NCBI GenBank assembly: GCA_964489425.1 | Contig: CAZAYP010000067.1 | Span: 1-29,840, forward strand | DNA length: 29,840 bases | Source: CAZAYP01 sp964489425 [NCBI: uncultured Verrucomicrobiota bacterium] | Lineage (GTDB): Bacteria; Verrucomicrobiota; Kiritimatiellia; RZYC01 | Reading direction: 5' to 3' | Shown here: piece after piece, positions 23,701-29,840 of the stretch | Position numbering within the stretch: the first letter of the stretch is position 1 | Layout: each line of letters starts with the position of its first letter | Position numbers and translations under genes: made by a program | Notes under the pieces: generated by a model | What the model was told of the DNA's origin: nothing | Databases searched by the model: none | Seen by the model: the letters and a program-made list of their open reading frames with translations, nothing else

Positions 23701-24806
23701 ACAACTATCTCGGGGAAATGACGCTGGCCGTGGCCGAGGAAAATCCGCCCGGCTCAGGCCTGTATTCCCTCGGCAACATCATGATCGGCAGCGGGGCCTA
23801 CTGGATCGTGGACAAGCTGGCCGGCTTGAAATATCACCTCTATAACGCCGACGAGCCGGGCACGCAGTGCATGGACCCCTATATAGGTGGCTTCAAGAAA
23901 TACCGCATCAAGTCGCGCGGTTCCGATGATCCCAACAAGATCACCGGGCCCCTGGGGTACGGCGAGGCGCACTGGATCGATGGCGGGCACCAGCTGCAAT
24001 ACACCATCTATTACGAAAATGATCCCACCAACGCGACGTTGCCCGCCCAGGTGGTGCGCATCAGCCACGCGCTGCACAACTACCTGGACTGGTCCACGCT
24101 CCAGTTCACGGATTTCAACATCGGCGGCCAGGTGTACGCCGTCGCCCCCGGGCTGCAGTATTATTACCAACGCCTGGACCGCACCACCAACTGCGGGTTG
24201 TGGGTGGATGCCGTGGCCGCGGTCCAGCCGACCAACGGCCTGGTGACCTGGGAGTTCATCTCCATCGATCCGAACACCGGGCAGTTGACCGAGGACCCGG
24301 TGGCCGGGTTCCTGCCGCCCAACACGAATGCGCCGGCCGGCGAAGGCTCCGTGAGCTTCACCATCCAGGCCCATACCAACCTGGTCACTGGGCAGCAGAT
24401 CGATGTGGCGGCCACGATCATCTTCGATGCCAATAACCCGCTGGCCACGCCGGTGTACACCAACACCATCGACAAGACCATTCCCACCAGTCACGTGCAG
24501 GCGTTGCCGGAATCCTCGCCCGCCATCTTCGCGGTGAACTGGTCCGGATCGGATGCGGGCGGGCCCGGCATCTGGGGTTACCAAATCTATGCCCGGCGCG
24601 ATGCGGAGCCCTACCAGTTGTGGCTGACCACCACGAATGCCACGTCCGGGGTGTATACCGGGATGCCGCTTGCGGTGTACTCCTTCTACAGCATCGCCGT
24701 GGACGGCGTCGGGCTGAGCGAAGCCACCGTGAAGTCCGGCACCCCGGCCGATGCGTGGACCCGCATCACGGCCCGCTTGCCGTGGGTGCAGCTGCTCCTG
24801 CCTTGA
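17790..24806 (+). CDS. Giant exported Gly-rich repeat / beta-helix protein
   Basis: This is a 2338-residue protein with a signal peptide ending VARA (residue 25). Residues about 60-863 hold three tandem 268-residue Gly-rich units. Each carries GSGGGGYD-LGGGSGGAGGG, LALDGEISA-GQSMNT-RGDG and GRGGGGGGGR. Residues about 965-1185 hold two beta-helix units marked by TVAPGAIVKF or TIQPGAVVKF and DDT-GGDSN-DG, then pectin-lyase-like coils with a polymorphic outer-membrane-protein flavour. A CARDB-like domain (about 1405-1529), a PPC-like domain (1530-1637), an IPT-like domain (1639-1714), a DPNKITGPLGYG domain (about 2047-2227) and an FN3-like domain (2234-2330) follow. It ends in LPWVQLLLP, the tail shared with the proteins at 3303 and 6906. 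A GGAGGAG ribosome site precedes the ATG. An adhesin or surface-layer role is inferred only. Confidence 0.88.
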   Translation: MRHNRWFLLISLAVLPACLGSVARAVVITNSITINTNDLAYENADLQISNCTVTVHGPHVFGAVTLQAGGIIQGTSTNLQLNALTLEPGATMNLAGNGYLGVAGTLAVHNTAVLLQRGANTSGQVGGQWVGAGGIIEAMSVVVTAGGKISADSQGYVAGQGLAGGPGNAGGSHAGIGGNGPWGAGGTNVYGNGLAPVALGSGGGGYDGLGGGSGGAGGGAIHLRVEGLLALDGEISADGQSMNTGRGDGAGAGGSLWIQARNLSGGGRLHANGGSSLSGRGGGGGGGRVAVYYEADSGFLGYTNSTTAGGSGAGSGTMGTAAFFCTGVTNQHLQVFNLFRLPPCVTSSYGQVSVLAGGNLVLGGGGQLLVDGALWVASNSTLTVQSVNQSGQVGGQWLGAGGRITASNVTVQAGARITADALGYLAGVGPGAAGGNAGGTHGGAGGNGAWGAASTNLYGEAFAPGPPGSGGGGYDALGGGSGGAGGGGIQLAVLDQLALDGEISAAGQSMNTGRGDGAGAGGSLWVQTRALTGAGCFRARGGNSTSGRGGGGGGGRIAVFYEVGGGFLGYTNSSAAGGTGVNAGAAGSSLFSCLAVTNQHLQVFQYLRLPATSTSHFGQVTVAAGGNLVLGGGAELQVDGTLRIATNSTLTAQSIYPGGTVAGAWAGAGDRVVAANIVIENGARVNADALGYGAALGPAGAGGNSGGTHAGVGGTGPWCCANTNVYGDEIEPVALGSGGGGYDGLGGGSGGAGGGAIELNAREYLALDGEISANGQSMNTTRGDGGGAGGSVYINALGVQGAGRILARGGNSTSGRGGGGGGGRIAVHYYASCALDPTNLVAAGGGGAIAGSTGTVGAVLCSTNPVFRWKSVPQYAHGTEWLQWLALSLPADAAAADVVAFRNEQRHDLALAQPIAGGVAWDTTQLSNGWYDLRVLFRLTAPAQAVGSLRQAVLVNNALAWHGGTLLVNETWASGTVHVVEGDFVVGPGVTLTVAPGAIVKFVDGATLTVAAGATLDALGTAQAAILFTSFADDTAGGDSNLDGDALAPRPGDWGGVANAGGTLNLNDFTVFRYSRTTHAGALAGNEIWLGTYLHYITNDLVVTSGVHLTIQPGAVVKFDNKKKLTIQAGGFLNAAGNLAQPITFTSWRDDTVGGDSNRDGNRSTPQPGDWIGLYFQGGTGVLECVAINHAGGSQSGNWDTTAGAIVTRTGADVSLARSVILDALFEGILAWEGGTVNAVNSVINGANRGVNADGTAVVRLINCTLYNNGTGLWGHGGQLDVRNTIIAGSLQYGIDNILGGALAIRYSDVWSATGTNYYRCPDPTGLNGNLATNPALKDAATGDFRLNFLSPCIDAAEGTNAPAADYMGAPRYTDPRTLVKKGTPCTNGAYADMGAYEFVETASSEIDLVPAFVAGPLAARAGDDVTLSWITANIGSAPARGPWHDEISLALVRDHTTNWVTVGEVVVGVGLTLGPGQSCTNTASLRVPGSVPGDHAWQVFVNRRDEVFEGQNRTNNTRFSAAPLNLDLNEVLVNGPAATNILATGQYQWFKFRADNLLDVLLGLDLAGAGASELYAARDSMPDRQHFDYAQAQWNSADVSTLVGVGRTGWYYCAAYGAEVAAGSAAFSLRATNVPYGLTGVDLNTIGNTGRVTLTVFGSQLGSNYTYLLVGGGVTLTAAAVQVVNPTRAWLTFDVNGLPPGEFSLQMLSAVSTSVLAQAGSVVPGGADFWWNLVGADTIRVGRPATYTVSYGNQGICDAGYTLLLVFGIPNSAAVAPGAGFTNRPAPACMGVTTPTCLRTVLEVAGTALTPLVVPPLRPGQAGSATFSLATAAQGDFDIQVWRMGTCLADGSSLAGQLGELDCSTNALLLAPAVVREESYKLPRDTLIALWNVTQNCAGQNFVGVRFLSGSQPEGWACGGAALHLRNQLIAARNADPGGPLTGWDFFSITKTGHTTVMGQSPEGQLYIIDNYLGEMTLAVAEENPPGSGLYSLGNIMIGSGAYWIVDKLAGLKYHLYNADEPGTQCMDPYIGGFKKYRIKSRGSDDPNKITGPLGYGEAHWIDGGHQLQYTIYYENDPTNATLPAQVVRISHALHNYLDWSTLQFTDFNIGGQVYAVAPGLQYYYQRLDRTTNCGLWVDAVAAVQPTNGLVTWEFISIDPNTGQLTEDPVAGFLPPNTNAPAGEGSVSFTIQAHTNLVTGQQIDVAATIIFDANNPLATPVYTNTIDKTIPTSHVQALPESSPAIFAVNWSGSDAGGPGIWGYQIYARRDAEPYQLWLTTTNATSGVYTGMPLAVYSFYSIAVDGVGLSEATVKSGTPADAWTRITARLPWVQLLLP
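17967..20378 (+). repeat. Three tandem 804-bp coding repeats
   Basis: Landmarks recur at exactly 804 bp. The GQVGG/GTVAG codons start at 18156, 18960 and 19764, and VTNQHLQVF starts at 18771 and 19575. Units are therefore about 17967-18770, 18771-19574 and 19575-20378. The glycine tracts and the LALDGEISA block are the most conserved parts, while the strands before GQVGG are the most diverged. The exact period without indels suggests a constrained structural length. Confidence 0.88.
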
Positions 24807-24903
24807 GCGGGGCGGGCTTCGGTCACGGCCACCGTGCGCCAGCGCGCGGCCAGCGAGAGCGGCGTTGCAATCACGCGGTGCGGGTGGCATGCTGTGAGTG
24901 ACT

Positions 24904-24936
24904 CCCATGATCCCGTCAGGTCATGGGGGTTCTTTG
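24904..24936 (+). terminator. Stem-loop terminator after the giant protein gene
   Basis: CCCATGA (24904-24910) pairs with TCATGGG (24921-24927) around a 10-nt loop, followed by GGTTCTTTG. The T-run is short, so termination may be partial. It lies between the giant gene and the phospholipase D gene in a 148-bp gap that otherwise holds nothing I recognise. Confidence 0.5.
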
Positions 24937-24954
24937 TGGAGTAAAGGAGTTACG

Positions 24955-26565
24955 ATGGCCAAACGATATCGCATGCCGGTGGTAAAACGTCGCTTCGACT
25001 TGCCATGGCGCCGGATCATCAAGATCGGCCTGCTGGTCCTGGTCCTGGCGCTGGTCTTCGTGCCCTACCTGTTCTGCCGGCGCACGGCCCAGCCCCCGGG
25101 GTTCTGTCAGCAAAGCGCGCCGGTGCCCGTGACGGCCGGGGACCTGCGCCTCCTGGTGGACAGCACGGCCACGGACACCAACACGCAGCAGCGCGTGATC
25201 CGGCAGCAGATCTTCGACGCGTTGCTGGCCATGATCCGCGACGCGCAGTCCTTCGTGTATGTGGACTTCTTCCTTTGGAACTCGTGGCAGGGATCGATCC
25301 CCGAAACCCATCGCCCCCTGGCCAGCGAGCTGGCTGAGGCCTTGTTGCAGAAAAAAGCCGCGCAACCCGGTATCGCCATCCTGGCCATGACCGACCCCAT
25401 CAACCGCTCGTACTGTTGCGCGGAAGAAGCATTTTATACCCGGCTGGCAACCAACGGCATCCCCGTCGTGTTCACGGATCTGGACCGGTTGCCGGACTCC
25501 AACCTCGTGTACGCCGGCCCGGCGCGGTTCTGGGGCTGGATCGCCCACCATGTTCCGGGGTTGCGCGGCTGGCTGGGCCGACCCCGCCGGCCCAACGTGT
25601 TTGGCGCTGATTTGCCCAAGATGAGCTGGGACCAGGTCGGCGCGCTCCTCCAGTTCAAGGCCAACCACCGGAAAGTGGCCATAACCGATACCGCCGGCGG
25701 CCAACTCAAGCTGCTGGTGACCAGCTTTAACCCCGCGGATGGCAGCTCGGCCCACAACAACCTCGGGTTGGAGATCACTGGGCCGCTCGCGCACGCCGCC
25801 CTGACTTCGGAGCTGGCGTGCGTGGAATGGTCGGCGCAACCGTCATGGCACGTGCTGGAAGCCGCTCCCGGCGACTGGTCGCGGGCCGTGGCCGATATCC
25901 GCGCCGCTGCGGATAAGGCGGTTCCGCCCGCGGCCACCAATGCGCCGGCCGCCGCAACTGCGACCGCGGAATGGCTGACCGAGGGCGCCATCCGCGCCGC
26001 GGCGCAGGGGCTGATCGACCGCGCCGCGTCCGGCGACTTGATCCGCCTGGCCATGTTCTACCTGTCCGACGAGAATCTCGTGCGCAGCCTCAAAGAGGCC
26101 GCCGAGAGCGGGGCGACGGTCCGGATCATCCTGGACGCCAACCGCAATGCCTTTGGACGGACCAAGAATGGCATCCCCAACCGGGTCGTGGCCGCGGACC
26201 TCGTGAAGTTCGCCCGCGACGCCGGCGTGAACCTGGAGGTGCGCTGGGCCGTGACGGTGCAGGAACAGTTCCATCCCAAGGCGGTCAGCGTGAGCAACCC
26301 GCAGACCGGAAAATGCGAGCTGCTGTTGGGTTCAGCCAACTGGACCCGCCGCAACCTGCACAACCTGAATATGGAGGCGGATGTGCTGGTGACCGGCGAG
26401 CCCGGCATCGTCTCCCAATACAACGAGTATTTTGACGGCCTGTGGGGCAACCGTGACGGACTCCAGCGCACCTGCGCCTACGATGAGTTGGGCGCCGGCG
26501 GGGCGGGGTTCTGGAAACGGTTCCTGTACCGCCTCCAGGAAAATTGGGGCGCGGGCACGTTCTGA
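24955..26565 (+). CDS. Membrane-anchored phospholipase D-superfamily protein (cardiolipin synthase-like)
   Basis: This is a 536-residue protein. A basic N-terminus is followed by one membrane helix (about 21-42, IIKIGLLVLVLALVFVPYLF) and two PLD half-domains. The first HKD motif is HRKVAITD (H238, K240, D245). The second is HPKAVSVS (H440, K442), where the usual D is S447, followed by the typical GSANW (459-463) and NLNMEADVLV. Family members hydrolyse or transfer phosphodiester-linked groups, usually on phospholipids. The substrate is unknown here. The ATG at 24955 has AAAGGAG about five nt upstream; an upstream GTG in frame lies inside the terminator hairpin. A long Ala/Pro-rich linker (about 320-345) separates the two halves. 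Confidence 0.9.
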   Translation: MAKRYRMPVVKRRFDLPWRRIIKIGLLVLVLALVFVPYLFCRRTAQPPGFCQQSAPVPVTAGDLRLLVDSTATDTNTQQRVIRQQIFDALLAMIRDAQSFVYVDFFLWNSWQGSIPETHRPLASELAEALLQKKAAQPGIAILAMTDPINRSYCCAEEAFYTRLATNGIPVVFTDLDRLPDSNLVYAGPARFWGWIAHHVPGLRGWLGRPRRPNVFGADLPKMSWDQVGALLQFKANHRKVAITDTAGGQLKLLVTSFNPADGSSAHNNLGLEITGPLAHAALTSELACVEWSAQPSWHVLEAAPGDWSRAVADIRAAADKAVPPAATNAPAAATATAEWLTEGAIRAAAQGLIDRAASGDLIRLAMFYLSDENLVRSLKEAAESGATVRIILDANRNAFGRTKNGIPNRVVAADLVKFARDAGVNLEVRWAVTVQEQFHPKAVSVSNPQTGKCELLLGSANWTRRNLHNLNMEADVLVTGEPGIVSQYNEYFDGLWGNRDGLQRTCAYDELGAGGAGFWKRFLYRLQENWGAGTF

Positions 26566-26594
26566 GCGCCGTGCCTGCAACCAGGGAAAACCAC

Positions 26595-27170
26595 ATGCCC
26601 ATTGATTCCGCGAGCCGGTTCTTGCTATCTCCAACGGAGCTCAACCATTGGCGCCTGACAGCATGGCGTCCACAGGGCCGTATGTGGGCACTCGACGATG
26701 GTATGTTCCATGGCTTCTGCTCGAATACATGGGTTGGGCATTCTGAAAAGTTCGTAGACGTCGTGTTACATTGCGAAATCCGCTACGACGGCTATGGCGC
26801 TGGCGATATTTGCGTCAGAAGCGATCGCGATGCCGACAAAACCTGGGAACACGGTTATAACTTCGCGATCGGCCATACCCCAGACAGGACCAAGGGCCAC
26901 ATCATGCTCACGAACCCCAAGGGACATCACGAGAACTCCTTGGAGTTCGACCTGAACGAGTGGACAACGCTGACCATCTCAACCATAGGCAGAACCATTC
27001 AAGCCTATGTTGATCCTGGACATCGCCTCAGCTTCGTTGATAGCGAGAATCGCTTTCCTTCGGGCCAGATATGCTTGTCGGATCAGAGTTGCCATAAAGG
27101 GGACCACTGCAAATGTGATGGTGCCGGACACATCATGTTCAGGCATTTGGTGGTGCAGTCGGCAGCATAA
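26595..27170 (+). CDS. DUF1080/ConA-like beta-sandwich protein
   Basis: This is a 191-residue protein without a signal peptide, consisting of one concanavalin-like beta-sandwich. Features are LNHWRLTAW..MWALDDGMFHG, DVVLHCEIRYDGYGAGDICVRSD and EWTTLTISTIGRTIQAYVDPG. This order fits the 3-keto-disaccharide hydrolase/DUF1080 fold common in PVC bacteria, though it is shorter than many members. The ATG at 26595 is preferred (weak AGGGA upstream); an earlier open stretch overlaps the PLD gene. Codons are visibly richer in A/T at third positions than in the PLD gene and hemW, suggesting separate origin. Its stop overlaps the hemW start as TAATG. A role in carbohydrate binding or processing is inferred from fold only. 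Confidence 0.72.
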   Translation: MPIDSASRFLLSPTELNHWRLTAWRPQGRMWALDDGMFHGFCSNTWVGHSEKFVDVVLHCEIRYDGYGAGDICVRSDRDADKTWEHGYNFAIGHTPDRTKGHIMLTNPKGHHENSLEFDLNEWTTLTISTIGRTIQAYVDPGHRLSFVDSENRFPSGQICLSDQSCHKGDHCKCDGAGHIMFRHLVVQSAA

Positions 27171-28321
27171 TGCAAAACGAAGAACGTGCCGTGGCATCCA
27201 TGACCCAGGGCCTCTATGTGCACGTGCCGTTCTGCCTGCGCAAGTGCGCCTACTGCGATTTTTATTCCATCCCCGCCGCGCCCGACGCAGTGGCCGCTTA
27301 CCTTGACGCCCTGGCTCGCGAGTTGGCGCTGGCGCCGGCCGGGTTCCTGCCTACCACCCTATTCATCGGCGGCGGCACGCCAACCGCGCTGCCGGCCGCT
27401 GACCTGGGCGCGCTCCTGGACTTGCTGCGCGCGCGGGTGGACGTGGCACGCGTGACCGAATGGACGTGCGAGGCCAACCCCGGAACGGTGGACCCCGATA
27501 AGATCGGCATCCTGAAACAGGCCGGCGTGAACCGGATTTCGCTCGGCGCGCAGTCTTTTGATGCCCAAACCTTGCGCCTGCTCGGCCGGATCCATGCGCC
27601 GGACCAGGTGGCCACGGCCATGCAGGACCTTCGCGCGGCCGGGTTTGGCAACATCAACCTCGACCTGATCTACGGCGTCCCGGGCCGCAGTCTGTCCCAG
27701 TGGGGCATCGACCTGGCCGCTGCCTTGGACCTGGCGCCGGAACACCTCGCGGCTTACGGTCTGACCCTTGAGCCCGGAACCCCATTAGCCCAGGCGTGCG
27801 GCCAGGGCCAAGTGGCCGAGGCGCCGGACGACGACTTTTGCGATCAATATGAAGAGCTCCGCCGGCTGGCTGCGCAGCGCGGCTTCCACCACTACGAGCT
27901 GTCCAACTTTTCCCGGCCCGGGTTCGAGTGTCGACACAACCTCATCTACTGGGAAGGCGCGCCCTACCTGGGCTTTGGCCCGGCCGCCCACTCGTACTGG
28001 GCCGGCCGGCGGTTCGGCAATGTCCGTGACTTGGCCGCCTACTGCCGCGGCCTGGCGGCGGGTACGCCGGTGCGGGAATACGACGACGATCTTGACCCTG
28101 CCGCCCGCGCGCGCGAGCTCCTGATCCTCGGCCTGCGCAAGCCGGACGGCGTGGATCGCGCGGCGTTTCAAGCGTTGACCGGATTCGACTACCAGGACCT
28201 CGTTGGCCCGGCCATTCGGCGCCTCGTGGCCCAGGGCGGGCTGCTTGACGAAGGGGATCGGTTGCGCCTGGCGCCTTCGGCGTACCTGACCAGCAACGCC
28301 GTGTTTCGCGAACTGGTGTGA
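27170..28321 (+). CDS. hemW: HemW-type radical SAM protein (coproporphyrinogen III oxidase-like)
   Basis: This is a 383-residue radical SAM protein. The 4Fe-4S cysteines are C22, C26 and C29 in CLRKCAYCD. GGGTPTALP, CEANPGT, NRISLGAQSFD, NLDLIYGVPG, YELSNFSRPGFECRHNLIYW and GFGPAAHS are all typical of HemW. HemW is a heme chaperone, distinct from true HemN; many genomes annotate it as an oxidase. The ATG at 27170 overlaps the upstream stop (TAATG). An alternative ATG at 27200, directly before QGLYVHVPFC, matches the usual family start better, and neither has a clear ribosome site. It is full length. Confidence 0.93.
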   Translation: MQNEERAVASMTQGLYVHVPFCLRKCAYCDFYSIPAAPDAVAAYLDALARELALAPAGFLPTTLFIGGGTPTALPAADLGALLDLLRARVDVARVTEWTCEANPGTVDPDKIGILKQAGVNRISLGAQSFDAQTLRLLGRIHAPDQVATAMQDLRAAGFGNINLDLIYGVPGRSLSQWGIDLAAALDLAPEHLAAYGLTLEPGTPLAQACGQGQVAEAPDDDFCDQYEELRRLAAQRGFHHYELSNFSRPGFECRHNLIYWEGAPYLGFGPAAHSYWAGRRFGNVRDLAAYCRGLAAGTPVREYDDDLDPAARARELLILGLRKPDGVDRAAFQALTGFDYQDLVGPAIRRLVAQGGLLDEGDRLRLAPSAYLTSNAVFRELV

Positions 28322-28353
28322 TGCCCCTTGTGCATGAGGATCGCTTTTTATCT

Positions 28354-28402
28354 GGGCTCCCCGCCTTTTCAAGGCGGGGGGGACCCGAAGGGTGGGGCGG
28401 TT
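28354..28402 (+). repeat. REP-like unit C
   Basis: GGGCTCCCCGCC..TTTTCAAGGCGGGG is followed by GGACCCGAAGGGTGGGGCGGTTAA. It is a near-exact reverse-complement match to unit B at 14410-14457. It lies in the 121-bp gap between the convergent hemW and AEC genes, where its hairpin (CCCCGCCTT/AAGGCGGGG) could also end transcription. Nothing else is visible in that gap. Confidence 0.8.
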
Positions 28403-28442
28403 AATCCGACGGCCATACCCATCATCCGATCCGGGGGCGGCG

Positions 28443-29402
28443 CTACGACAAGCCAAACAGGAAGAACGTGATGCTGACCACCGTGAAGAGGGATGACGCA
28501 AACGTGGTGAATACGAGGATGGTTGTAAGCTCGTGATCGCACCCGAAGCGCTTGGCAAAAACGGCGGCCATGGCCGCGGAAGGCATGGCCGCTTCAATGA
28601 CCATCACCTGTTGCCAGATCACCGGCAAGTCCAGCGGCCGCATGGCAAAAGAAGCCACCGCGGGCTGGAAAATCAGCTTGATGAAGCACCCCATCAGCAC
28701 CACCACGAAGATCTGGCGGAAATCGCGGAAATGCAGCATGGTGCCCACCGTCAGGCCGACCATCAGCGTGTTGGCTGCGGCCACTGTATCCAGAATTTTA
28801 CCCGCGGTTTGGCAGACGATATTGTCTTGCGGCCAGCCCAGGCGGCTGATGATAAAGCCGCTCGCCATGGCGATAAATACGGGCGACCGGAAAAACCCCA
28901 CCATCATCTTGATCCGCTCTTTGCGGCTGACCTTGGCGGTGCCAAAATGAATCGCGATCCATACGCCGGCCGTGAAGAGCGTGAAAGCCACGCCGATTTC
29001 GCTGACAATCGCCGCCTCGGACAGCGCCGCCATGTTGTCGGGAAAGATGTTCTTGATGATGGCGTAGCCAAAAAACGCGCTGCTGCTGAAGGTGGACGCC
29101 AGGATCAATGCGCCCATCCTTGGTGGTGTGAGCCGGAGGATGCGGCCCGCGACCCAGGCCAACAGGGCGCTGGCGGCTTCGGCCCCGATCATGATCCCGG
29201 CCAATCCCAATTGGTCGGATCGCATCTGGGTTCCCGAGAACGCCCGAAAGATCAGGGCTGGCAACGTCACGTCCATGAGCAAGCGTGAAAAAAGCTGGCT
29301 GTGATCCTCGCGCAGCAGCCCAACCCGCCGCAAGGCGACGCCCAGCAGAATGAGCGCGGTCATGATGATCACGGATTGGCTTAGGCTGTCGATGAAAAGC
29401 AT
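28443..29402 (-). CDS. AEC-family (auxin efflux carrier-type) membrane transporter
   Basis: This is a 319-residue integral membrane protein with about ten hydrophobic spans arranged as two halves of five around a charged central loop (KVSRKERIKMM, about residues 156-166). Recognisable family features are LLREDHSQLFSRLLMDVTLPALIF near the N-terminus, STFSSSAFFGYAIIKN in the first half, and IEAAMPSAAMAAVFAKRFGCD near the C-terminus. AEC proteins in bacteria carry small organic anions or related solutes; the substrate is not predictable. The ATG at 29402 opens directly into the first span (VIIMTALILLGVALRRVG). It is transcribed toward hemW. Confidence 0.92.
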   Translation of the reverse strand: MLFIDSLSQSVIIMTALILLGVALRRVGLLREDHSQLFSRLLMDVTLPALIFRAFSGTQMRSDQLGLAGIMIGAEAASALLAWVAGRILRLTPPRMGALILASTFSSSAFFGYAIIKNIFPDNMAALSEAAIVSEIGVAFTLFTAGVWIAIHFGTAKVSRKERIKMMVGFFRSPVFIAMASGFIISRLGWPQDNIVCQTAGKILDTVAAANTLMVGLTVGTMLHFRDFRQIFVVVLMGCFIKLIFQPAVASFAMRPLDLPVIWQQVMVIEAAMPSAAMAAVFAKRFGCDHELTTILVFTTFASSLFTVVSITFFLFGLS

Positions 29403-29490
29403 GGCCGTATAATGAGAACTGCCGGGCGGCTTGTCGAGTTCCGGCTGAGAGGACCCGCCGCTCTGAACCGGGAGCGATCAAGCCACTTGC

Positions 29491-29516
29491 GGCATATTCC
29501 TGTGGCATATTCCTGT
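29491..29516 (+). repeat. Two tandem 13-bp repeats before the tRNA promoter
   Basis: GGCATATTCCTGT occurs twice without a gap (29491-29503 and 29504-29516). The second copy ends on the first base of the tRNA -35 element. It could be a simple slippage duplication or a binding site. Confidence 0.85.
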
Positions 29517-29543
29517 TGCCATGCTGGCGCGCTCCGCTATGAT
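29516..29543 (+). promoter_or_regulatory. Promoter of tRNA-Gly
   Basis: TTGCCA (29516-29521) and TATGAT (29538-29543) are separated by 16 bp. The mature tRNA begins 20 bp after the -10, a normal distance for a stable RNA promoter. Confidence 0.6.
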
Positions 29544-29562
29544 AGCTGCCAGGTTCGTTGTC

Positions 29563-29636
29563 GCGGGTGTAGCTCAATGGTAGAGCCCCAGCCTTCCAAG
29601 CTGGTCGCGTGGGTTCGATTCCCATCACCCGCTCCA
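29563..29636 (+). tRNA. tRNA-Gly (anticodon TCC)
   Basis: A complete cloverleaf can be drawn. The acceptor stem is GCGGGTG (29563-29569) with CACCCGC (29626-29632), with a D-arm in TAGCTCAATGGTAGAGC. The anticodon stem is CCAGC/GCTGG around the loop CTTCCAA (anticodon TCC). The T-arm is TGGGTTCGATTCCCA. The discriminator is T, followed by an encoded CCA. It reads GGA glycine codons. Confidence 0.97.
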
Positions 29637-29840
29637 CTAAAATCCCCAATAAATCAGCACATTTAAGCCTTTTCTTGCCTTGCAACCATGGCGCCAGGGG
29701 CCGGAAGGGGTACAAATGGGGGAAATTCGGGCTTGACCATTGCCCGATAATGCCCAAAATCCGTTTGGGAAAAGGGGTCAGTCCTGAATGGCGCTTAGTT
29801 AAGGCCTAATACTTTCTTGGTCAGTGGCTTGCGGCGTCGC
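29637..29840. other. Window-edge stretch without a recognised gene
   Basis: I see no complete gene in these 204 bp. At the edge, a minus-strand frame (29840-29795) ends R-R-R-K-P-L-T-K-K-V-L-G-L-N-stop and could be the C-terminus of a gene outside the window. The 14 residues are too few to identify it. The sequence just after that stop (AGGGGTCAGTCCTGAATGGC on the plus strand, about 29773-29792) resembles wording I recall beside small transposase genes, which I cannot verify. Confidence 0.3.

Overview
The window is GC-rich bacterial chromosome with PVC-superphylum character, probably Kiritimatiellota, Lentisphaerota or Verrucomicrobiota. This placement is inferred from gene style: an H-X9-DG pseudopilin, giant exported Ig, FG-GAP and Gly-rich beta-helix proteins, and scattered short interspersed repeats. 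No rRNA or marker protein settles the phylum. Three conserved genes (ahcY, hemW, tRNA-Gly) frame a largely accessory, surface-oriented region.

Layout. Positions 1-2971: the 3' part of ahcY, then an unusual protein joining a glycosidase-like barrel, one membrane helix and TPRs. Positions 2972-6905: an exported PHP-family protein (3303-5720) in repeat-rich DNA. This DNA holds an attC-like hairpin, a 240-bp duplicate of the TPR gene tail, and a 351-bp MITE inserted into that duplicate with an 8-bp target duplication. Positions 6906-10016: an exported protein with 14 FG-GAP repeats. Positions 10035-12571 (minus strand): a GH13 alpha-amylase-family enzyme, then an RHH antitoxin / PIN toxin pair with a small membrane protein attached. 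Positions 12642-17618 (minus): a cobalamin riboswitch with a terminator, then a secreted beta-propeller protein, a pseudopilin, a BtuF-like lipoprotein and a BtuD-like ATPase. Positions 17790-24806 (plus): a 2338-residue exported protein with three exact-period Gly-rich repeats. Positions 24955-29402: a phospholipase D-family protein, a DUF1080-like protein, HemW and an AEC-family transporter. tRNA-Gly(TCC) lies at 29563-29636.

Two observations stand out. First, the riboswitch operon looks like a vitamin B12 capture system in which a propeller protein and a pseudopilin are co-expressed with BtuF and BtuD, but no BtuB or BtuC is present. Second, the three large exported plus-strand proteins (3303, 6906 and 17790) end in the same nine-residue tail, [V/L]-P-W-x-x-L-L-x-x, exactly at the stop codon. 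This could be an unrecognised C-terminal sorting signal.

All calls come from reading the sequence and recalling families; no database search was run.
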